A stretch of DNA of 64,000 nucleotides, taken from contig NZ_CP051774.1 of assembly GCF_012913485.1 (NCBI RefSeq), positions 3,720,001 through 3,784,000 on the forward strand. Reading direction: 5' to 3'. The notes beneath the pieces are model-generated. The model made no database searches. It was not told where the DNA came from and was given only the letters and a program-made list of their open reading frames with translations. Position 1 is the first letter of the stretch. The number at the start of each line of letters is the position of its first letter. The position numbers and the translations under genes were made by a program. Positions 43,584 to 52,482 of this stretch are shown piece by piece. Origin of the DNA: Luteolibacter luteus. Lineage in GTDB: Bacteria; Verrucomicrobiota; Verrucomicrobiia; Verrucomicrobiales; Akkermansiaceae.

Positions 43584-45446
43584 ATGGCTGATTCACAGTC
43601 CTCAATTGCTCTAAACATCGGCTCGCAGCGCGTGAGCATGGCCGTGTTCGAACCGTCGAAAAACGGTGTCGTTCTCAAGGCTTACGACAGCGAGACCATC
43701 CTGGCCGATCCGGCTACCGAAGTGACCCGTCCGGCACAGGTAGCTTACGCGATCAGCCAGCTTGCCCAAAAGCTCAAGGCAGGCCGCTCGAAGGCCCGCT
43801 ACTCCGTCGCGGGTAGCTCGGTCTTCACGCGTTTCGTCAAGCTGCCGCCGCTCGGTGACGACGATATCGAGCAGCTTGTCACCTTCGAAGCCCAGCAGCA
43901 CGTGCCCTTCCCGCTGGATGAAGTGGCATGGGATTACGAGATTCTGGAAAGCGCCGGGGAAAAGGAAGTGGTCATCGTTGCCATCAAGGCCGATGCGCTG
44001 GATGAGCTGAACGAGTCCGTGACTTCGACCGGTCTGAGCACCGCCGAAGTCGACGTGGCTCCGATGGCGCTCTACAATGCCTTCCGTGCAGCCTATCCGA
44101 GTGTTTCCGATCCGGTTCTCTTGATCGACATCGGTGCGAAGACCAGCGATCTGCTCTACATCGAGGGCAAGCGCTTCTTCACCCGTAGCGTCGCGATGGG
44201 CGGCGTGGCGATCACCACCGCGATCTCCAAGGAATATGGTGTGCCCTTCGGCGAAGCTGAAGCTCACAAGACGCAGAGCGGTCTCGTCGCCCTCGGAGGC
44301 GGCCACACCGAGCAGCTGGATGAAACGACCGCTGCGCTGGCGATGACCATCCGCAATACGCTCGGCCGTCTGCCTGCGGAAATTGCCCGCACGACGAACT
44401 ACTATCGCAGCCAGCACGGTGGAAATGCCCCGAAGCTGGTGGTTCTCGCTGGTGGCGGTGCCAACCTGCCTTACACGAAGGAATTCTTCGAAGAGAAGCT
44501 GCACCTGCCGGTGGAGTTCTTCAACCCGGTGAGCGCCGTTTCCGTGGGCAAGGGCGTCGACACCGACAAGCTCGGTCGCGAGGCGCACCTCATGGGTGAA
44601 CTCATCGGCCTCGGTCTCCGTAGCGTCGGCAAGTCCGCGATCAACATTGACCTCGTTCCGACCAAGGTTCAGGCGGCCCGCACCGCGGACAAGCAGAAGC
44701 CTTTCTTCATCGGTGCCGCAGCGCTGTTCCTCGGCGGTCTGGCCGCATGGGGCCTGCTGAACACCCTTGCCGCCGGCAAGGCGCAAGAGGAGACCAAGAA
44801 TCTCGTCGAGCAGAAGGAGAAGCTGGAAAGCGTCGCGAATCCGATTCAGACGCTCTTCAAGAAGGAAGACAGCCTTGTTGCGCTGGCCAACCAGTACACC
44901 GGAGCTGAAGACGACCGGACCTTCTGGTTGGATCTCCTCCAAGAGGTGAAGGCTGCCATGTCCAGTGACTCCGTGTGGATCACCGATCTGGAGCCGCTGT
45001 TTGACTACAATCCGACGGACAAGGGCAAGCCAGGCAAGTCGATCGTGAAGGGTGAGTTCTACTCGACGAACTACGGCACCTCCGCCCTTGAAAGTGTCAA
45101 GGTGGATGTGCCCGTGGCCCGCGGCCAGAAGGCGGCGGATGTGCCCGTGGTGACCCCGACTGCCAATGCAGTCCGCATCCGTGGTTTCTGGCGCGACAAT
45201 CCGCGCGCTGGCAACCTTGTTTACGATCTCCTGAAGAAGCTGCGCGCAGAGCCGCAGCACTTCAAATTCGAGGCCATGACCGTTCCTCAGAAGGACGCGA
45301 AAGGAAAAGTACAGGGTAAGGCGGAACTGGTTGAGCTGAAGGACGAGCAGATCGTCAAGCAGCTTGAAAGCGCCCCGGCAGCGGAAGATTTCGCTGCGCC
45401 CTTCGAGCTGATTATCCCGCTGTCCCGCGAGGTTCCCATCAAGTGA
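43584..45446 (+). CDS. PilM-PilN-like fusion (Amuc_1101-like)
   Basis: 620 residues. Residues 1-365 form a PilM actin-like ATPase: ALNIGSQRVSMAVF, VLLIDIGAKTSDLLYIEG (about 179) and VVLAGGGANLPYTKEFF (about 287). Residues about 373-396 are a membrane helix (PFFIGAAALFLGGLAAWGLL), followed by a coiled coil and a periplasmic ferredoxin-like part as in PilN. In type IV pilus systems PilM and PilN are separate proteins; here they are joined, so cytoplasmic ATP-binding and inner-membrane anchoring sit on one chain. The next gene follows after 28 bp. Confidence 0.9.
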   Translation: MADSQSSIALNIGSQRVSMAVFEPSKNGVVLKAYDSETILADPATEVTRPAQVAYAISQLAQKLKAGRSKARYSVAGSSVFTRFVKLPPLGDDDIEQLVTFEAQQHVPFPLDEVAWDYEILESAGEKEVVIVAIKADALDELNESVTSTGLSTAEVDVAPMALYNAFRAAYPSVSDPVLLIDIGAKTSDLLYIEGKRFFTRSVAMGGVAITTAISKEYGVPFGEAEAHKTQSGLVALGGGHTEQLDETTAALAMTIRNTLGRLPAEIARTTNYYRSQHGGNAPKLVVLAGGGANLPYTKEFFEEKLHLPVEFFNPVSAVSVGKGVDTDKLGREAHLMGELIGLGLRSVGKSAINIDLVPTKVQAARTADKQKPFFIGAAALFLGGLAAWGLLNTLAAGKAQEETKNLVEQKEKLESVANPIQTLFKKEDSLVALANQYTGAEDDRTFWLDLLQEVKAAMSSDSVWITDLEPLFDYNPTDKGKPGKSIVKGEFYSTNYGTSALESVKVDVPVARGQKAADVPVVTPTANAVRIRGFWRDNPRAGNLVYDLLKKLRAEPQHFKFEAMTVPQKDAKGKVQGKAELVELKDEQIVKQLESAPAAEDFAAPFELIIPLSREVPIK

Positions 45447-45474
45447 TTCAAAACCCTATTACCACGCCTCGAAA

Positions 45475-46512
45475 ATGAGCTGGATTCAGGAAAACCGTTT
45501 CGCCGCCGGTCTTGGCGGCATCACCCTCGTCGCTGCCGGGGGGCTGATCTTCTGGGCAGTCTCCGGAAGTTCCAAATATAACAAGGCCAAGGAAGACTAT
45601 GCGGCGGCCGTGACGGCCGTGGATAGCATGGAGGGCGGCAAGCTCTACCCGAACGATGCCAATCTGAAGGCCAAGAAGGCCGCCGTGGAAGACTACGACA
45701 AGGGTGTCCAAGCGATGCAGAAGGCCTTCGATGCCTATCGCACGCCGACTCCTGCGAATGTCGAACCGGACGCCTTCAACGAAGCCTTGCGCAAGGCCAA
45801 GGATACCGCCGCCGCGGCGTTCGAAGCCTCGAAGACGGAGCTTCCACCCGAGTTCTTCCTCGGCTTCGAAAAGTATACCACCTCTCCGGTGAAGCGGGAG
45901 GCCACTGGCATCCTTAGCTTCGAAATGGAGGCCTTGAGCCAGCTTGCCGCCAACCTCGCGGAGGCCGCTCCGACGAAGTTGCTGAACATCTACCGCGAGT
46001 CGCTTCCGGAAGAAGATGGCAAGGCCTTCGATGCCAAGGGCAAGAGCTTCCGCACCCTGCCGATCGAAATCTCCTTCAACGGCAACGAGGATTCCGTCCG
46101 CAAGTTCCTTTCGTCCTTGGACGATTCCGGAAAGCACTACTTCCTGGTCCGTTCGATGCGTATCTCGAACGAGAAAGCGAAGGCACCGACCGCTGCTGAC
46201 GGCAACTTCAAGGCAGAAGAGGCCGATGGTGGAGCCGCGCCCGCCGCTGGCGGTGCCGCTGCAGATCCCTTCGGTGGTGCCGGTGGTTTCGTATTGCCAG
46301 GTGAGGAGCCGGCGGCCCCTGCGGCCGATCCAGCTGCCGCCACTCCGGCAGCCCCTGCCGCTGCGGCGGGTGGCGACGGTGTGATCCTTCAACAGGTGCT
46401 CGGTTCGGAGAAGATCAATGCCTTCTTCCGCATCGACATCGTCCAATTCCTTCCTGACTCGGCCTCGGCTGGCGGCAAGCAACCTTCCAAGGAAGCTGCA
46501 TCCAACAAGTAA
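45475..46512 (+). CDS. Amuc_1100-like membrane-anchored protein
   Basis: 345 residues: MSWIQENRFAAG, one N-terminal membrane helix (about 8-30), a coiled-coil stalk and a C-terminal alpha/beta part. Motifs align with Amuc_1100 of Akkermansia as I recall it: LSFEMEALSQLAANLAEA, PIEISFNGNEDSVRKFL, YFLVRSMRISNEK and the last strand INAFFRIDIVQF. An Ala/Pro/Gly-rich insert of about 55 residues (about 245-300) precedes the final strand. The layout resembles PilO. Amuc_1100 is the envelope protein linked to host TLR2 signalling. Confidence 0.87.
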   Translation: MSWIQENRFAAGLGGITLVAAGGLIFWAVSGSSKYNKAKEDYAAAVTAVDSMEGGKLYPNDANLKAKKAAVEDYDKGVQAMQKAFDAYRTPTPANVEPDAFNEALRKAKDTAAAAFEASKTELPPEFFLGFEKYTTSPVKREATGILSFEMEALSQLAANLAEAAPTKLLNIYRESLPEEDGKAFDAKGKSFRTLPIEISFNGNEDSVRKFLSSLDDSGKHYFLVRSMRISNEKAKAPTAADGNFKAEEADGGAAPAAGGAAADPFGGAGGFVLPGEEPAAPAADPAAATPAAPAAAAGGDGVILQQVLGSEKINAFFRIDIVQFLPDSASAGGKQPSKEAASNK

Positions 46513-46527
46513 TCAAAACCCACCGTC

Positions 46528-47580
46528 ATGTCCAAGCTTCCTAAAAACTTCGAAAAGATCCTGGTGGGAGTCGCAGGCGTAGCCGCCCTCGGATGCGCTG
46601 CACTCGGTTTCATGAACTTCAGCGCGGTCGGTACTGACTTCGCTCACCAGTTGAAAGGCAATGGCGCGAAGGATCCCACGATCCCTCAGGCCACGGCGAC
46701 CACCAAGGCGACCAATTCCCTCACCTCCAATCGAGTCTTCGAAAAGAGCGAGGATTCGGCAGGTCGCGCGGTGAACCTCTTCATTGGCGTCCCGCTGTTT
46801 GCCAATAAGAACAATCCGAACGTTCCCGTCGACCCCTTCAAAGGCGATGCGATTCATCCTCCGATTCCGAACAAATGGTGGATCGACAATGGGGCTGATA
46901 TGACCTTCGCCAACTCGCCGTCGCGTGACGATGACAACGATGGTTACACCAACTTGGAAGAGTTCGAGGCCAAGACCAAGCCGACGGATCCGAAGAGCGT
47001 TCCGCCGCTCATCGACAAGCTGGTCTTCGTGAAGGACGAATCCACGATGTGGTATGTCCAGTTCGGCTTCGAGTCGGAAGGCAAGTGGTCGCCGCGTTTC
47101 ACCGGTCTTACCTTCGATAACAAGCGCCTCCAGAACAAGGTCAGTGCCCTTGAGATGATGAGCCCCGGCGACACCTTCTTCAAGGATGGTGCCATGGCGA
47201 ACCGCTTCAAGTTCACCGGAATGATCGAGAAGGAGATCACCAGTGCGAAGACAAAGCTGACCCAGAACGTCAAATTCGCTCAGTACGAAGATCTGAAGGA
47301 GAACAAGAAGGGCGAGAAGTACGAGTCCCAGGCTAACCTGCCGGAGGCTGAACTCCAAGCCAACGCCTACTACGACCGCACCGCGGTGCTTGATCTCAAG
47401 GCGATCGGATTTGAAGGCAAGGAGTTCAAGGTGGAAGAGCGGACCAAGTTCGCGCTGCCGCCGGATGCTCCGGAAAAGAACTACACCCTGAAGAAGGTCA
47501 CTCCGGGCTCCATCGAGGTCGAGTACACCGACGCCCAGGGCCAAACCCAGACCAAGGAAATTGCCAAAGGCACACCTTGA
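46528..47580 (+). CDS. Amuc_1099-like membrane-anchored protein
   Basis: 350 residues with one N-terminal membrane helix (about 11-33) and a large exported part. A calcium-loop-like motif DDDNDGYTNLEEF occurs at 134-146. The C-terminal half is beta-rich with FALPPDAPEKNYTLKKVTPG and ends IEVEYTDAQGQTQ, which recalls PilP-type domains that dock on the secretin. It sits 15 bp after the Amuc_1100-like gene and 72 bp before the secretin. Identification rests on order and architecture. Confidence 0.8.
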   Translation: MSKLPKNFEKILVGVAGVAALGCAALGFMNFSAVGTDFAHQLKGNGAKDPTIPQATATTKATNSLTSNRVFEKSEDSAGRAVNLFIGVPLFANKNNPNVPVDPFKGDAIHPPIPNKWWIDNGADMTFANSPSRDDDNDGYTNLEEFEAKTKPTDPKSVPPLIDKLVFVKDESTMWYVQFGFESEGKWSPRFTGLTFDNKRLQNKVSALEMMSPGDTFFKDGAMANRFKFTGMIEKEITSAKTKLTQNVKFAQYEDLKENKKGEKYESQANLPEAELQANAYYDRTAVLDLKAIGFEGKEFKVEERTKFALPPDAPEKNYTLKKVTPGSIEVEYTDAQGQTQTKEIAKGTP

Positions 47581-47652
47581 TCCCAATTCAACCCGTTTTT
47601 GAAAAAATCGCTTCCCAACCGCCGCTCAGACCGGCAGAACACAGCCCCAACC

Positions 47653-50277
47653 ATGCAAAAAACGCCAATGCACCGTACCTGCAGCACAGCCGCCGCCTTG
47701 ATGGCCGTGGCCGCCGTGATGCCGGTCACCCTGACGGTTGCCAACGCCGGTGAAGGATCCGGTGGGGGCAGCTACAGCGGTCTCGCCCAAAAGGAAATGA
47801 TCCGCCGCCAGAATGCGGTCGCCCAGTCGGACCAGCTCCGTGACGAAGGTCGCGAAGCCTATGCCAAGGGTGATTACAAGCAGGCCGTGGATAAGTACAA
47901 GGAAGCCCTCCAAGTGCTGCCGGATGCTCCGATGGTCCAAGACCGCCGGACTTACCTGATCCAGCTTCTTGCCGACGGCTCCGGTGCCCTTGGCGAACAA
48001 TATCGCAAGGTTGGCAAGTATGAAGAAGCGCGTCAGCTCGCTTCCGACGTGCTCGCGGCTGATCCGAACAATGCCGAAGCCAAGCGCCTCAACGAGTATC
48101 TGGATGATCCGATCCGCACGAATCCGGCTCTGACCTACGAGCACACGGAGAACGTGGACAAGGTGCGTCGCCTGCTCTACACCGCCGAAGGTGCCTACAA
48201 CTTGGGCAAGTATGACGAATCCGGTCGCTTCTACGAGGACGTCCTCCGTCTCGACCCTTTCAACAAGGCAGCCCGCCGTGGCATGGAGCGCGTGGCTCAG
48301 GCCAAGGCTGACTACTATCGCGCCGCTTACGATCACACCCGCGCCGAGCTTCTCGCGCAGGTCGATAAGGCATGGGAGCTTTCCGTCCCGCCGATCATCA
48401 GCGAGAATCTGGATTCAAACAACCAGACGCCAGGCGTTACCACCGGTGCGACCTACATCCTGAAGAAGCTCGAATCGATCGTCATCCCGATGATCTCCTT
48501 CGACGACACTTCGGTTGAAGAAGCCATCGACTTCCTTCGCGCCCGCTCGATCGAGCTGGACACCGGTGAGATCGACCCGACCAAGAAGGGCATCAACTTC
48601 GTGATCCGCAAGCCCCGCTCCGGTGGCAGCGGCGATGCCGCCCTTGATGCTGATGCCGCAGGTGGTGGCCTAGGTGCCGCTCCGGATCCAGGTTCGCTGC
48701 GCATTCGCGAGCTGAACCTCCGCAACGTGCCGCTCGCCCAAGCGCTGAAGTACATCTGCGACCAGACCAAGCTCCGCTACAAGGTGGATGACTTCGCCGT
48801 GACCCTGGTGCCTGCCACCGAGACCGACGAAGATCTCTTCACCAAGAGCTTCCGCGTCCCGCCGGACTTCCTCAGCCGTCTTGGCGGTGGTTCCTCCGAA
48901 GGTGGTGAAGCCGGTGGTGAGGATCCATTCGCTACCGATGGTGGCGGCACTGGTCCGAAGGCACTCGCCCCGCGCAAGAGCGAAACCGAACTCCTCACCG
49001 CCAACGGTGTGAAGTTCCCGGAAGGCTCCTCCGCGAAGTTCTTCTCCGGCAGCTCCACGCTGCTTGTGCGCAACACCCCGACCAACCTCGACCTCATCGA
49101 GCAGATCGTTGAGCAGGTTGCCGGTGATGCACCGCGCCAGGTGAAGATCTCGACCAAGTTCGTTGAAATCTCCCAAGAGAACACCGACGAACTCGGCTTC
49201 GACTGGATCGTTTCTCCGTTCGGCCTTTCCGCGAACTCCGTCTTCCTTGGTGGTGGCACGGTGGGCAGCGGCCAGACCCGCACCAACGCCGACTTCATCG
49301 GCACCGTGGATGGCGTGAACATCCCGGGCGTCCCGGCTGCCACGGGCACGAATGTCACCGACATCGTGACTGGCGGTCTCCGCAGCGGCGACGGCGCGAT
49401 CAACCGCAACAACATCGATGCGGTCCTCAACAACCCGAACCGCACGGCCCAGAGCGTGAGCCCGGCACCGGGTATCGCAGCCCTGACCGGTCTGTTCTCC
49501 GACGGCCAAGTCCAGCTCATCATGCGCGGTCTCGCGCAGAAGAAGGGCACCGACCTGATGACCGCTCCGAGCGTGACCGCCCGTTCCGGTGAAAAGGCGA
49601 TGATCGAAATCATCCGCGAATTCATCTACCCGACCGAATACGAGCCCCCGGAACTTCCGAACTCCATCGGTGGTTCGGTGAGCGGTGGCGACCTCGGCCT
49701 GGGCGGTAACAGCGGTATCTTCCCGGTGACCCCGGTGACCCCGACCTCGTTCGAAACCCGCAACACGGGTGTCACGCTCGAGATCGAGCCGACCCTCGGT
49801 GGCAACGACTTCACGATCGACCTGCGCTTCGCGCCGGACATCGTCGAGTTCGAAGGCTTCGTGAACTACGGCAGCCCGATCCAATCGCCGGCGACCGACT
49901 TCCTCGGCAACCCGACGACTGTGACCATCACGGAAAACCGGATCGAAATGCCGGTGTTCTCCAGCCGTCGCGTGACGACCGCTCTGACCATCTATGACGG
50001 CTACACGGTGGCTGTCGGTGGCCTGATGCGCGAAGACGTGCAGACGGTGGAAGACAAGGTGCCGGTCTTCGGGGACATCCCGGTGATTGGCCGCCTCTTC
50101 CAGAGCAAGGCTGAGAACCGCATCAAGAGCAACCTGATCATCTTCGTGACCGCGCAGATCATCGACGCCACCGGTCGTCCGGTGCGCGGCGGCGACGCCC
50201 TGCCGGCCGCTGGTGGCACTGCCGAGCCGCTCCCTGTGGGTGGTGGCGAAGGCGTCCTGCCTCCGCTTGGCAACTAA
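47653..50277 (+). CDS. secretin (GspD/PilQ-type, Amuc_1098-like) with TPR N-terminus
   Basis: 874 residues. A signal peptide (MAVAAVMPVTLTVANAG) precedes TPR-like helices (about 45-235: EGREAYAKGDYKQAVDKYKE, then LGKYDESGRFYEDVLRLDP), N-domains and a C-terminal secretin channel. The secretin signature YTVAVGGLMREDVQTVEDKV, then FGDIPVIGRLFQS, lies at about 785-818. ATG at 47653 is preferred to TTG at 47599. It should form the outer-membrane ring of the pilus-like machine, with the upstream membrane proteins as its inner platform. The gene ends at a strong terminator, the end of the operon. Confidence 0.93.
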   Translation: MQKTPMHRTCSTAAALMAVAAVMPVTLTVANAGEGSGGGSYSGLAQKEMIRRQNAVAQSDQLRDEGREAYAKGDYKQAVDKYKEALQVLPDAPMVQDRRTYLIQLLADGSGALGEQYRKVGKYEEARQLASDVLAADPNNAEAKRLNEYLDDPIRTNPALTYEHTENVDKVRRLLYTAEGAYNLGKYDESGRFYEDVLRLDPFNKAARRGMERVAQAKADYYRAAYDHTRAELLAQVDKAWELSVPPIISENLDSNNQTPGVTTGATYILKKLESIVIPMISFDDTSVEEAIDFLRARSIELDTGEIDPTKKGINFVIRKPRSGGSGDAALDADAAGGGLGAAPDPGSLRIRELNLRNVPLAQALKYICDQTKLRYKVDDFAVTLVPATETDEDLFTKSFRVPPDFLSRLGGGSSEGGEAGGEDPFATDGGGTGPKALAPRKSETELLTANGVKFPEGSSAKFFSGSSTLLVRNTPTNLDLIEQIVEQVAGDAPRQVKISTKFVEISQENTDELGFDWIVSPFGLSANSVFLGGGTVGSGQTRTNADFIGTVDGVNIPGVPAATGTNVTDIVTGGLRSGDGAINRNNIDAVLNNPNRTAQSVSPAPGIAALTGLFSDGQVQLIMRGLAQKKGTDLMTAPSVTARSGEKAMIEIIREFIYPTEYEPPELPNSIGGSVSGGDLGLGGNSGIFPVTPVTPTSFETRNTGVTLEIEPTLGGNDFTIDLRFAPDIVEFEGFVNYGSPIQSPATDFLGNPTTVTITENRIEMPVFSSRRVTTALTIYDGYTVAVGGLMREDVQTVEDKVPVFGDIPVIGRLFQSKAENRIKSNLIIFVTAQIIDATGRPVRGGDALPAAGGTAEPLPVGGGEGVLPPLGN

Positions 50278-50304
50278 GCGATCCGGTTTCGATAATCATC
50301 ACGA

Positions 50305-50336
50305 CGGGCGGAAGGGTAACCTTCCGCCCGTTTTTT
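50305..50336 (+). terminator. intrinsic terminator of the secretin operon
   Basis: A perfect 11-bp stem (50305-50315 with 50320-50330), loop GTAA, followed by six Ts. 27 bp after the secretin stop. Confidence 0.95.
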
Positions 50337-50413
50337 ATTGCTGTGGGAAAGGGGGGCAGCCCTTCGCGGAATTCTGGGTTGTCGGCGGCAAGCGGGGGCG
50401 CTTCGTTGGGCGC

Positions 50414-52351
50414 ATGCATGTCTTTGGCCTGAGTGGTGGTGTCGCCAGCGGGAAATCCACCGCCTGTCGCCTCATTGCCCGCTTGTGTCCGGAGGCGGTG
50501 ATTTTCGACGCAGACGCCTGTGTCCATGTGCTTCTGGCCGGCGACGCGGTGGTGGCTGATGCAATTGCGGCGCGCTTTGGAACCGGAGTGATCCACGCCT
50601 CCGGCGGGGTGGATCGCGCTGCCCTGAGGGGGCAGGTTTTCGGGGATTCCGCTGCGCGCAAGGATTTGGAAGCCATTCTGCACCCGAGGGTTCGCGAGGA
50701 ATGTCTTGAATCTTTGGATTCCGCCCGCAGAATAGGGCGGTCCTTGTTCGTTGCGGATATTCCGCTCCTCTTCGAGAACGGGTTCGACTTTGGTCAGGAG
50801 CGAAACCTCCTGGTCGCGGCCGCTACCGCGACACGGCGCAGGCGCTTGCGAGAGCGGAACGGCTTCGACGATGCCACCATCGATTCCATTTTCGCGGCGC
50901 AGATGCCTCAGGAAGAAAAGCTCCGCTTGGCGGATCACGTCTTCTGGAACGAAGGACCTGCCCCTGCTTTGGAAGCCCAATTGCGACGCTTCCTCCATTT
51001 CCACGCTATCATGAGCGACGACGATACCAAGCTCCCCGAGCTTCCCGCCAACGAGACGACTCCTTCCGCAGCCGTGCAAGAAGCTGCCCCGGTGCCCCAG
51101 ACCATCGATATCAATGCTTTCCGCCTGAAGTCTTTGGCGGAGCTTCTTACGATGGCGGAGGCCGTCCCTGCCAAGATTACGGTGGGTGCTCCGAAAACCC
51201 AGTTGATCTTCGAGCTGCTTAGCTTTTACGCGAACGAGGGTGCAACGCTGGTTGGCGAGGGAATCGTCGAGCAAGCCAAGGAAAACTACGCCATGCTGCG
51301 TGATCCGGCGCGAAGCTTCCGCACTTCTCCGGACGATCTCTACATCAACGGACACCTGCTCCGCGATCACGGCCTGCGTGCCGGCCATCGGGTCAAAGTT
51401 CGGATCCGCGCCCCCCGTGATCGGGACAAGTATCTTTCCGCGACGGAGATTCTCGAGATTGAGGGGATTCCCGCCGCCGAATTCAAGGTCCCGAAGGAAT
51501 TCGACAAGCTGACACCGCTTTTCCCCGACCGGCGTATCGTCCTTGAGGGAGAAGGTCCGGAAGCTGTAAGCGTGCGGGTTCTCGATCTCGTGGCTCCGCT
51601 CGGCAAGGGCCAGCGGGGTTTGATCGTGGCTCCGCCCCGCGGCGGCAAAACGATTCTTCTGAAGCAGATTGCGAAGGCCATCCGAAAAAACCATCCGGAG
51701 ATCGAACTCATTGTGGTTCTGCTGGATGAACGGCCCGAGGAAGTGACCGACTTTGAGGAAACCGTGGGAACAACGGTCTATGCTTCCACCTTCGATGAGG
51801 CCCCCCGCCGTCATGCTCAGGTGGCCGATTTGGTGATCGAGCGCGCCCGGCGCCTGGTTGAGCAGGGGAAGGATGTCGTCTTGCTGCTGGACAGCCTTAC
51901 GCGTCTTGCCCGGGGCCACAATTCCGCCTCGCAAGGCGGTCCGATTGGAAGCGGTGGTGTCAGCCCCGTCGCCCTTCAGAAATCCCGCAAGTTCTTTGGC
52001 AACGCCCGCAACGTCGAGGAGGGTGGTAGCCTCACGGTCCTCGCGACCGCGTTGATCGAAACGGAGAGCCGGATGGACGACGTGATTTTCGAAGAGTTCA
52101 AGGGCACGGGCAACATGGAAGTCCGCTTGGATCGCGAGCTTGCAGAGCGTCGCGTTTTTCCGGCGATTCACATTCCTCAGAGCGGTACCCGCAACGATGA
52201 CCGTCTCTATCACCCCGACGAGTTCGTCAAAGTCCTGGACATCCGCCGGCAGCTTGCCCAATTGCCCGTGGGGGATGCCATTGAGACGCTGCTGAAGAAC
52301 CTCCGCGCGACCAAGTCCAACGCAGAATTGCTGCTTCGGGGCTTGCGTTGA
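50414..52351 (+). CDS. dephospho-CoA kinase - transcription terminator Rho, single reading frame
   Basis: 645 residues in one uninterrupted frame. 1-199 is CoaE (last step of CoA synthesis): [14 protein letters not shown] with Lys14, [19 protein letters not shown] and [11 protein letters not shown]. From Met200 ([13 protein letters not shown] at 51011) comes complete Rho: [20 protein letters not shown] in the RNA-binding domain, P-loop APPRGGKT (Lys412), [12 protein letters not shown], and [19 protein letters not shown]. No stop codon lies between, and no ribosome-binding site is seen before the ATG at 51011. Either a true fusion protein is made, or Rho is also started internally. Confidence 0.88.
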   Translation: MHVFGLSGGVASGKSTACRLIARLCPEAVIFDADACVHVLLAGDAVVADAIAARFGTGVIHASGGVDRAALRGQVFGDSAARKDLEAILHPRVREECLESLDSARRIGRSLFVADIPLLFENGFDFGQERNLLVAAATATRRRRLRERNGFDDATIDSIFAAQMPQEEKLRLADHVFWNEGPAPALEAQLRRFLHFHAIMSDDDTKLPELPANETTPSAAVQEAAPVPQTIDINAFRLKSLAELLTMAEAVPAKITVGAPKTQLIFELLSFYANEGATLVGEGIVEQAKENYAMLRDPARSFRTSPDDLYINGHLLRDHGLRAGHRVKVRIRAPRDRDKYLSATEILEIEGIPAAEFKVPKEFDKLTPLFPDRRIVLEGEGPEAVSVRVLDLVAPLGKGQRGLIVAPPRGGKTILLKQIAKAIRKNHPEIELIVVLLDERPEEVTDFEETVGTTVYASTFDEAPRRHAQVADLVIERARRLVEQGKDVVLLLDSLTRLARGHNSASQGGPIGSGGVSPVALQKSRKFFGNARNVEEGGSLTVLATALIETESRMDDVIFEEFKGTGNMEVRLDRELAERRVFPAIHIPQSGTRNDDRLYHPDEFVKVLDIRRQLAQLPVGDAIETLLKNLRATKSNAELLLRGLR

Positions 52352-52482
52352 TGGAGTTTGCGTGACATAGCATTCACGATGCATTCAGCAGCGGGCACGG
52401 CGCTCCATGAAGATGCCGTGAAGAACTTGCTCGTGCCGAGAATCTGCTTGTCAAAGCGGGGGTGCGCGGGAAAGTTCGACCC

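Noticed and set aside
43611-45260. 549-codon minus-strand open frame
   Set aside because: Antisense of the PilM-PilN gene.
47599-47652. TTG start extending the secretin by 18 residues
   Set aside because: The extension is basic and polar and would displace the signal peptide; the ATG at 47653 gives a normal one.
50159-52384. 741-codon minus-strand open frame
   Set aside because: Antisense of the coaE-rho frame, which carries all expected catalytic motifs.
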